From positions 615,146,755 to 615,210,754 of the forward strand of contig NC_081409.1 in the NCBI RefSeq assembly GCF_030272615.1: 64,000 nucleotides of DNA, in the 5' to 3' direction. Each line of letters starts with the position of its first letter. The stretch's first letter is position 1. The position numbers and the translations under genes are program-made. The stretch comes from Cryptomeria japonica (lineage: Eukaryota > Streptophyta > Pinopsida > Cupressales > Cupressaceae). Positions 56,643-64,000 of the stretch are shown piece after piece. The notes beneath the pieces are model-generated. The model ran no database searches and was not told where the DNA came from. It saw nothing but the letters and a program-made list of their open reading frames with translations.

Positions 56643-56810
56643 TTAATACCCTTTGACATCATCTAGAAACCCAAGAAATATACAATTATTTCTTTGTGGA
56701 TACATAGCTTTATGTTTCTCTACTGGAATGTGGTCCCATGCAAGAGAACCAAGCACTATGAAGTGCTTAACTATAGGTTTTTCACTAGTCCAAGCTTGAA
56801 AACGAGTTAC
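56643..56810 (-). pseudogene. Copia C integrase C-terminal part
   Basis: Minus strand: FQAWTSEKPIVKHF, LGSLAWDHIPVEKHKAMYP and NNCIFLGFLDDVKGY are standard copia motifs after the DDE core. It is contiguous in sense with 61903 once copia B and one GTTAC copy are removed. Confidence 0.88.
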
Positions 56811-57999
56811 TGTTAGGATAACCGATAGACAACTAAGAGGGGGGGGTGAATCAGTTGTCAACAAATTTTGTGAATTAAAGTACTTAAAACCTTTTACCAG
56901 AATATAAGAAAATAGATACCAGAATAATTGATAAAGCATTGAAGCATAATTGAAAACTAGAGAATCAATACCATGCAACCATAGCACATAACACCATGAT
57001 TTATACATGGAAAACTCGGTAAAGGGAAAAACCACCATGGGAAACCCTACCCATAGTCAGATGATACTTTTGTAAAAAGCATATGTAGGAAGGCACACTG
57101 CCTAGAGTGCACTGCTCATCACAATGGAGTCTCATTGACTACAAAAGAGGTCAACCACCTCAAAATATTTGAACAACAATCTAAAAAGAAAAACTGCCTA
57201 TGATAGCATCAAGCATGCTAGATTATAGTTCTGGTTAAGCTCAATAATAGAGGTCTAAAACCTCTTACATAAATTCAAATTGATCACCTATGATCAACCA
57301 AATCCTCTGCACAAATGATTATTACATTATTCGCTCCTTGTCTATGATCTACAATGAGATCTTACAAATATTTATACAAGCCCTGGACCTAAACAATTAG
57401 GTCGGCCACCCAAATGATAATTCAATAGATCCATTACATAATCCTGAAATAAAATCATAAAACATGTTGTCCTAAGGCTGAACAAACATCATCCAATTAA
57501 TAAAACATCCTGAAAGCACATCAAAAGGATCCACCAACACGTTTCATGAAACTGGTCCATAACCTAGATAGCACCAGATCTAAATTATATCCACACACAC
57601 CAAAGCAATGAACCAATTAGTTGAGGCACAAACACAATCACCATCAACATCTTGAATCCCTTCTAGAAGTTGCACCAACACCACTTATTATTACATCAAA
57701 GATCTTCAATAAATCTCTGTCGGTGAAACCCTTACCGGACCTACAAAGTAGGCTTACTAGAATATAAGATATCATCTAATCATGAAGTCAATACCAACTA
57801 ACTAAAACATACTTCAAAAGCATATGAACCATTCATACAAACTTATTCCATAATTCAGATCATACCGATGACAATTGACTGATAATCTTCCCAATCCAAT
57901 CCTTCTAGCAGAAGCCAGTAAACAACCATAACAACTAGTGTTGATGTCAATGACAAAGCATCAATGCAACACATAATCAATTCCTTCATATTGCCAACA
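56811..57999 (-). repeat. Copia B 3' LTR
   Basis: About 1189 bp; minus strand starts TGTTGGCAATATGAAGGAAT after the purine tract aaaggaggtaat and ends GGTTATCCTAACA. Near the end is a C-run (attcaccccccccctcttag) like that of copia A LTRs. Confidence 0.9.
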
Positions 58000-58495
58000 A
58001 TTACCTCCTTTGGCATTGATGGCAACACTAGATGTGAAAAACGTTCAAGTGCCAAGAAATGCCAAACAAGTCTCCCCCTATGGAAGACAACCAACAATCT
58101 CCCATAAAATGATATAGCAATGAAGTTCTGAACCAAATCTGAATCAAAAGACCAAATACTGCCAAACTTCCCCTGAGGAGTGCAATCAATCTGAAAAATA
58201 AATAGCAATGTTTTTTCACATATATTCCTCCCCCTTTGATAACAATACCAAAGATATGACATAGATATCAAATAGAAAATGAAAACTCTAAATCTCAAGG
58301 CTGACTACTCCCCCCGAGTAGTAGCATTATTTCATCAATCCGGAGCAAAAGATAGCTCTGATAATGCATACCAGGCTAATGCACATCTGCATCATTTAAG
58401 TCTCTATTGAAGGGGTAGAAACCCCCAATCTATCTCTCAAATGCTCAAATAATTCTCGGGACAAAGGTTTAGTGAAGATTTATGTTATTTGTTAT
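58000..58495 (-). other. Copia B 3' untranslated region
   Basis: Non-coding, with two purine-rich tracts on the minus strand: caaagggggaggaata at about 58224-58239 and ccaaaggaggtaat next to the LTR. Confidence 0.6.
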
Positions 58496-58930
58496 TTAAT
58501 GTTCACATAAACCAATCTGACTTCTTTTGGTTCCACCATTTCCTTCAATAAAGTTATACTTGATTGATATGTTCTTAGTCTTGCAGTGAAATATCGGATT
58601 CTTTGATATGTCAATAGCTACAGAGTTATCATAATGAATAACAACCGGATCATTACAACTCACTTGTATATCCTTCAACATCTGCTTCATCCATAGAACT
58701 TGAGTACAATTAGTTGCGGCTGCAACATATTCAGCTTTAGCAGTAGATAAAGAAATGCATGACAACTTCTTATTGATCCACGAAACCAACTTCTTCCCAA
58801 GAAAGAATTCTCCATCGGATGTGCTCTTCCGGCCATCAGCATCACCTGCCCAATCTGGATCTGTATATGTACTTAAAGTAAATTCATCATCTTTAGGGTA
58901 CCATAAACCATATTCATTTGTTCCTTGCAA
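58496..58930 (-). pseudogene. Copia B RNase H
   Basis: Minus strand: STYTDPDWAGDADGRKSTS (first acid D, about 58830-58885), GEFFLGKKLVSWINKK, AKAEYVAAATNCTQ and HYDNSVAIDISKNP. The end of the domain after ISIKYNFI is replaced by a frameshifted tail, so the LADIFTK-type motif is missing. Confidence 0.88.
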
Positions 58931-59029
58931 ATACTTGAATATCCTTTTTATTGCACTTTCATGATTTTCTCTTGGATTACTTCAAAATCTTGATACATTA
59001 CTGACTACATTCATTTTATCCAGTCTAGT

Positions 59030-59860
59030 CTAAGTTAAATATAGAAAACCACCAGTCATGGATTCATATCTTGTAGGATTTACTGGAGGGGATACATCTT
59101 TAATTGACAATTTTTCACTGGTTTGACAGATAAAGAAGCCTTTGTCAGTCTCAATAATCTGCAAACCTAGAAAAAACCTTATTTCTTCAGTCATAGACAT
59201 TTCAAATTCACTCTTCATATTATCAGAGAATTCCATGCACAATTTTTCTTCACCTCCAAAAATGATATCATCAATAAATACTTCAATAATCAGAATATCA
59301 TCATTAGTGATCTTATAATATAAGTTATTGTCAGCATTACCTTTTATAAAATAAAGTTTCAAAAGATACTTATCCAACCTTTCATACCAAGCTCTAGGAG
59401 CTTGTTTTAATCCATATAGGGCTTTCCTTAATTTGCAAACCATATTTTTGTCATCTATCAGTAAAAATCCATCAAGTTGCTCAATAAAGACTTCCTCTTC
59501 AAGTTCTCCATTCAGAAATGCACACTTAGAATTCATTTGATAGACCTTGTAATTCTTAGAGGCTGCATAAGCAAGAAATAGTCTAACAACTTCAATTCTG
59601 GCTACCGGTGCAAAAGTTTCACCATAATCAATTCCTTCCTTCTAATAATATCCTTTGCAGACCAATCTAACCTTGTTTCTTACAACTTGTCCATCCTCAT
59701 TCAATTTGTTTCTAAAAACCCATTTAGTTTCAATGACATTCTTATTTTCAGGTCGAGGAACCAAAGTCCGAGTATTGTTCTTTTCTATCTGATCTAATTC
59801 ATCTTCCATAGTTTTCATCCAACATTCATCTTTACAAGCTTTAATTTTTGATGTCGATTC
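59030..59860 (-). pseudogene. Copia B reverse transcriptase
   Basis: Minus strand: MEDELDQIEKNNTRTLVPRP (about 59750-59820), KWVFRNKLNEDG, YGETFAPVARIEVV, SKCAFLNGELEEEVFIEQ (the usual DVKSAFLNG, with D replaced by N in QMNSKCAF), CKLRKALYGLKQAPRAWYERL and the box EVFIDDIIFGGEE (about 59240-59285). The loss of the first catalytic aspartate at about 59534 would abolish activity even without the stops. Confidence 0.9.
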
Positions 59861-59863
59861 AAT

Positions 59864-60910
59864 CTAAGAAATGAAACACGCCTCTTGATTTGCCAATCTT
59901 CTTCTTGTCATCACTCCCTTGTTTTTGTCTCCAATGATTTGATTTTCATAATGATTTAGCCTTACACATCTTGGTGTTTTCTGATTTCTAGGTTCTCTAT
60001 GCCACTCTTCAGTTATAGTTGAGTTTTTTAATGATTCTGGGGTAAGTGGTTCAACATTTTGTTCCAGTACAGGCATTATCAGATCAGTTATGATCATTTC
60101 CACTGTTGGTTCTCTATCATAAGATTTAGCTTGGTTTTTGTGTTGCTCATCCAGTTTTACATTAGTGCTCTCCATAATTCTCTACAATATTTTGTTATAA
60201 TATCTATATGCTTTTCTTTTAGTTGAATAACCAAGAAATATTCCTTCATCACATCTAGGGTCAAACTTTCCAATGGAATCATCTCTTTTGATATAACACT
60301 TACTTCCAAAGATTCTGAAATACTTAAGAGTAGGGGAATGACCAAACCATAATTCATAAGGTGTCTTACTTGTATCTCCTTTGATATGAACTTTGTTGAA
60401 TGTATAAACCATTGTACGTACTACTTCTCTCTAGTAGATATGAGGCAAATTAGCTTCCATCATCATGGTTCTGGCTGCATCCAAAATGGCTCTATTCTTT
60501 CTTTCCATAATGTCATTCTGCTAAGGTGTTCGGGGTGCAGATAACTATCTCCTAATGCCATTTTTCTCACAATAGCTGTTGAATTCAATGGATGTGAATT
60601 CACCACCTTGATCTAATCTTAGACATTTGATTTTCATTCTTGTCTTTGTCCCAACCATAGCTTTAAAGATCTTGAATTTCTCAAAGGCTTCAGATTTCTC
60701 CCTTAGAAAATCAACCCACATCATTCTAGAATAGTCATCAATGATTAACATGAAATATTTATCTCCTTAAAAGCCTCTTGTATTAATAGGACCACATAGG
60801 TCAGTATGAATAAAATCAAGAATATCATTAGATTTATCAGTTATGCTCTTAAAAGAAGTTCTGATTTGCTTACCCATTTGACATTCCTTACATATTGGAT
60901 TATGAGGCTT
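59864..60910 (-). pseudogene. Copia B integrase core and C-terminal linker
   Basis: Minus strand: CKECQMGKQ (about 60860-60890), HTDLCGP (D, about 60795-60815), MLIIDDYSRMMWVDF (60705-60751), CLRLDQGGEF (D, about 60600-60630), IMERKNRAILDAARTMM (E, about 60465-60515), then SKCYIKRDDSIGKFDP and DEGIFLGYSTKRKAYRYYN. All three DDE acids are present, but stops break it at about 60768, 60543 and 60180. The linker at 59864-60175 leads to RT. Confidence 0.9.
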
Positions 60911-61452
60911 CACAATCTTAGGTAAATCTCTAACTGCTTAGTTGAACTAATCTTTATAATGCAATCAAAATTTACATGACAGAACCTCTTATGCCATAGC
61001 CAAATTTCATCAATATGTGCAATCAAACATGGTTTTTCACCATAGTTCAAATGAAAGTTGTTACCTTTTGTCTGTGTATCGGTTACAATCTCCAATCTTG
61101 ATATGCTAATGAATTTGCACTTTACATCCTTGAATTGTAATTGAAATCCTCTATCTACCAACTGTCCTACACTCAAAAGATTATGCTTTAGACCTTCAAC
61201 ATAATAGACATTTTTAGTGTTATGCTTACCATCCAATAAAATGATTCCTCTTCCTTTGATCATGCATGCTTTGTTATTACCAAATCTGACTTGACCAGCA
61301 TCAAATTCTTGCACGGTTAGAAACTTTCTTTTGTCTCCCCTCATATGATGAGAGCATCCACTGTCTATTACCCATTCATCTTTGTCTTCAACTTTTGTTG
61401 GAAGGGCCTTTTCCTCATTTTTTATAACTGGTTCCAGATCATCTTCCTTCAT
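60911..61452 (-). pseudogene. Copia B protease and integrase zinc region
   Basis: Minus strand: DEWVIDSGCSHHMRGDKRKF (DSG active site, about 61310-61375), VRFGNNKACMIKGRG, NVYYVEGLKHNLLSVGQLVD, TQTKGNNFHLNYG and IWLWHKRFCHVNF. 180 codons are open, which is the best-preserved protease in the window. Confidence 0.9.
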
Positions 61453-61615
61453 AACATAAAATACCCAGTCTCTTCCATTGCCAAATCCACTAGCTGAATC
61501 TCCTGCTAGTTCTTTCTATGAGTCATTAGTTACTCCTTCCTCATCAACATAGTAGCATGATTTTTTTTGTTTCTCTTGTATGTATGCTTGATCTGATATT
61601 CAAGGTTAGGCTTAA
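61453..61615 (-). pseudogene. Copia B gag C-terminal scrap
   Basis: Short acidic and basic text between the LTR stub and protease; stops in frame. The gag core, zinc knuckle and primer-binding site are absent. Confidence 0.5.
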
Positions 61616-61902
61616 AAGATCTTCAATAAAGCTTTATCGGTGAAACCCTTACCGGACCTACAAAGCAGGCTTACTAGAACATAAGATAACATTCAATCAT
61701 CAATTCAATACCAACTGACTAAAACATACTTCAGAAGCATATGAACCATTCATACAAACTTATTCCATCATTCAGATCATAGCAGTGACAATCAACTGAT
61801 AGTCTTCTCAATCCAATCCTTATACCAAAAGTCGGTAAACAACCATAACAGCTAGTGTTGACATCAATGCAACACATAATCAATTCCTTCATATTTCCAA
61901 CA
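61616..61902 (-). repeat. Copia B 5' LTR, truncated to 287 bp
   Basis: Matches the first part of the 3' LTR (57999 down to about 57700), ending at aaagatcttcaataa. The remaining ~900 bp of the LTR, the primer site and most of gag are deleted. Confidence 0.85.
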
Positions 61903-62950
61903 GTTACCCCCTTCACAACCTTGTGAAAAACTTGGATGTAACATCCATAGTTGATGGCCTTTGCCCAGTACTATGATGCTAAAGACTTGGATTGAATCAT
62001 ACAATTAGCCATCTCCTTCAAGGACCTATTCTTGTGTTCTATGATAACATTTTGTTGAGGATTGTATGTAATTGTGTGTCGCAAGTTGGTACCTTCTAAA
62101 GAACAAAATTATTCAAATTGATTATTAACATATTCACCCCCATTACCTGTACACAAAATCTTATTGAACTTCCCAGATTGTTTCTCTACAAAATCTTTGA
62201 AATCTAGAAAATTCTCAAAGACCTCAAACTTTTGTTTGAGAAAGTAAACCCATGTATATCTGAAAAAGTCATCAATAAATGTCAAGACATGTTTATCCTT
62301 GCTGAAATATGGTTGTAGAAATGGTCTTGCCAAGTCACAATATACCAACTCCAATAGTTGTCTAGCTCTCCATGATTTTCCTTTATCATACTTCTCCTCA
62401 AGATGCTTACCAAGAATGCATCCCTAGTAACTTCCATTAGAAAATTGAATAAAAGGCAACCCTAAAACCATGTCTTGTTAACTAAGTTATTGCAAGTAAT
62501 GGTAGTTCAAGTGGCCAAATCATTAATGCCACAAAAAAATCACCTTATCTACATGAGTGAGTAATACTATCAAAGGAGAGTCATGAATAAAATGAGAAAA
62601 CTAATATAATCTAGATTGATGATCTACATTTCTCATAACAACAATATACCCATTATGCATTTCACTGACTACCAATTTATCTGGTGTGAACTCAACTCCC
62701 TTGCCAAAACTAGTGTGAGTGATATGATAAATAAAAAGGATATTTTTTTTTGAAAATGGAACACAAAGGACATCCTCAAATATTCCCTCACCCACATCAA
62801 AAAATCCTCTCCCGTGTAATTCAAAAAGAGTGTCATCACCCATTCCTATGTTAGGCATAGAACATGGTTCTAAAAAGGTGAAATCATCTTTTGAAGAAGC
62901 AATGTGGTGTAAACAACTTGACTCAATGATCCAATAATTTGGTTGTGAAG
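61903..62950 (-). pseudogene. Copia C protease end and integrase core
   Basis: Minus strand: FEDVLCVPFSKKNILF (about 62715-62770) is the segment between protease and integrase. ELVYCDLARPF (about 62320-62350) holds the first catalytic D, LCTGNGGEYV (about 62130-62165) has G where D is expected, and NVIIEHKNRSLKEMA (about 62000-62045) holds the E. A stop at 62106 and others break the frame. One acid of the DDE triad is lost. Confidence 0.85.
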
Positions 62951-62999
62951 TAACGAAAACTAGGGCCTTACCATTTCCTTTCCCCTTACTTTTGTCTGT

Positions 63000-63900
63000 G
63001 TCCTTTGAAAACCCTTTTGATGAACTTTGTTTGATTGAAATAGATAACTTGATATTATTATTTTCTAGAAGATGTGAAAGGTAATAAATTTATTTTTAAA
63101 AAAACTTATGTTCATCATGGCTAGGCCTCTTACAGTAAGAAAACTTGAACTTCTCCTTCTTATGTTATTCACCTTTTGATGAAGAGGTTTGATTATCTGC
63201 TTTTAGAGTAGCATACTTTTTATATTTCTTCTTCTCTCCTTGGTACCTTTGTTTCTTATCTTTCTTGCTAGACCCTTTATATTATTCAGTGCCTTGATTT
63301 ACAATTGAGGCATGTGACTTTGAGAGTTTAATTTCTCCCTAGTGAGTTCAATTGCAAATTCATCTAGAGAAGGCATTTTAAATGTGGTACCTAGGGCATA
63401 TTTTTGTAGCATAGAATGTATAAATAAAGTCAAAATAGTTAGGACCAAGCTTAGAAAGAATTCTCAAGATTAGTTTCTTATCATCCTTCTTAATTCCATA
63501 TTATTCCAACTATAATCTTATAGATTTGAGTTTTGTGAAGAAGTCTTGTATAATGTTAAAATTGGTTACACTCAACCCTCTAAGTTCATTTTCCAATTGA
63601 TGATCTCTTAGCTCAGCTTTCTTACCAAGGAGGTTTTCCAAAGTGATCCACACTCCATTTGGTGTCATGGTAGATTTAATGTGAAAAAGAAGGTTAGAAG
63701 AGATTGACATGCACACAGTACCAAGGGCTTCATCACATTTATTAAACCATTTTATCTTTTTTGTAGCATCCTAAGGTTCAATTCTGAGTCCTATAGTAAC
63801 AAGAAGATATCCATGTCTTTTTAGATATATCATCATTTTATATTTCCATTCAAAATAATTATATGGTGTTAAAACAAGAACTATAGATGCATCTATGATA
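63000..63900 (-). pseudogene. Copia C gag
   Basis: Minus strand: KRHGYLLVTIGLRIEP (about 63770-63830), WFNKCDEALGTVCMSIS (about 63700-63755), then GVWITLENLLGKKAELRDHQ (about 63590-63660), matching the gag fold of copia elements. The zinc knuckle reads YCKRPSHDEHKFF (about 63115-63150), with the last cysteine changed to phenylalanine. Stops at several places. The start codon is near 63830. Confidence 0.8.
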
Positions 63901-64000
63901 CTAGAAAAGAAGATTGCAAAGAATTAGGAAAAGTGCAAGAAATAAGACACACAAGACACCCCCCTTTCCACCCGTCTCAAAATTCACCCACCCCCAAATA

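Larger units (their letters stand above)
56811..61902 (-). mobile_element. Copia B: minus-strand copia element with truncated 5' LTR
   Basis: Flanked by GTTAC at 56806-56810 and 61903-61907. The 3' LTR is 56811-57999; the 5' LTR survives only as 61616-61902. The order on the minus strand is protease, integrase, RT, RNase H. The LTR start (TGTTGGCAA / TGTTGGAAA), protease (DSGCSHHM) and QTKGNNFHLNY motif show that it belongs to the same family group as copia A. Confidence 0.92.
55449..64000 (-). mobile_element. Copia C: minus-strand copia element, split by copia B, runs off the right edge
   Basis: Gag (63000-63900), protease/integrase (61903-62950), integrase end (56643-56810) and RT (55449-56642) follow in copia order on the minus strand, with copia B (56811-61902) between the two integrase parts. 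The reading joins across the insertion at the duplicated GTTAC. The 5' LTR is beyond the window. The 3' end is cut by the LTR at 55448. Confidence 0.85.

Noticed and set aside
1-64000. Host protein-coding, tRNA or rRNA genes
   Set aside because: I saw no spliced-gene structure, tRNA fold or rRNA text outside mobile elements; absence by eye is not proof.

Overview
This window reads as intergenic DNA from a large, repeat-rich plant nuclear genome. There is no recognisable host gene, tRNA, rRNA or bacterial-type operon. Almost every coding trace belongs to LTR retrotransposons (Ty1/copia, and Ty3/gypsy of the Tat/Ogre-like type), with one LINE-type RNase H remnant. The low GC content, very long elements (up to about 19 kb alone and 34 kb nested) and moderately diverged LTR pairs suggest a gymnosperm, probably a conifer. 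That assignment is inference; nothing in the sequence proves the species.

Left part (1-36,935). A Tat-type LTR fragment on the minus strand lies at the left edge (1-684). Copia A (2,992-36,930) has 1.4-kb LTRs and a perfect CATTG target duplication. Two younger elements split it. Element 2 (5,834-24,550) is a Tat-type gypsy element with gag, protease, RT, RNase H, a second RNase H and integrase, inserted in the copia pol gene with a GTAAT/GTAAC duplication. Element 3 (26,300-34,176) is a non-autonomous element inserted in the copia RT with a perfect CATAT duplication. It encodes only a gag-protease polyprotein of about 1,100 codons. The copia pol gene can be followed across both insertions.

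The most interesting unit is the 5.3-kb stretch between integrase and 3' LTR of element 2. On the minus strand it carries a decayed Plant Mobile Domain (PMD) gene. Upstream of that gene, in antisense orientation, lie a TATA box, a consensus 5' splice site and an array of TAGCGCAT-like motifs. The same motif, in the same orientation relative to the reading frame, also fills the leader of the sense gag-pol transcript. The region also holds three tandem repeats of about 22, 42 and 35 bp.

Middle (36,936-51,801). Copia A appears to have landed in a second gag-only Tat-like element, whose gag remnants (37,480-39,424), polypurine tract (41,387-41,401) and 3' LTR (from 41,402) follow it. Next come a minus-strand LINE/RNase H remnant (43,745-44,552), AT-rich LTR-like DNA, microsatellites, a 61-bp tandem repeat (47,545-47,789), a GC-rich foldback predicted to form a three-way junction (48,491-48,654), an internally deleted gypsy element (to 51,208) and another LTR end at 51,801.

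Right part (51,802-64,000). This part is minus-strand copia DNA: a gag remnant with primer-binding site (copia D), an LTR of about 555 bp (54,894-55,448), and copia C (gag, protease, integrase, RT). Copia C is split by copia B (56,811-61,902, GTTAC duplication), whose 5' LTR is truncated and joined directly to gag. All coding regions seen here are broken by stops or frameshifts. The window records nested insertion, deletion and sequence decay, with two separate gag-only parasitic element types.
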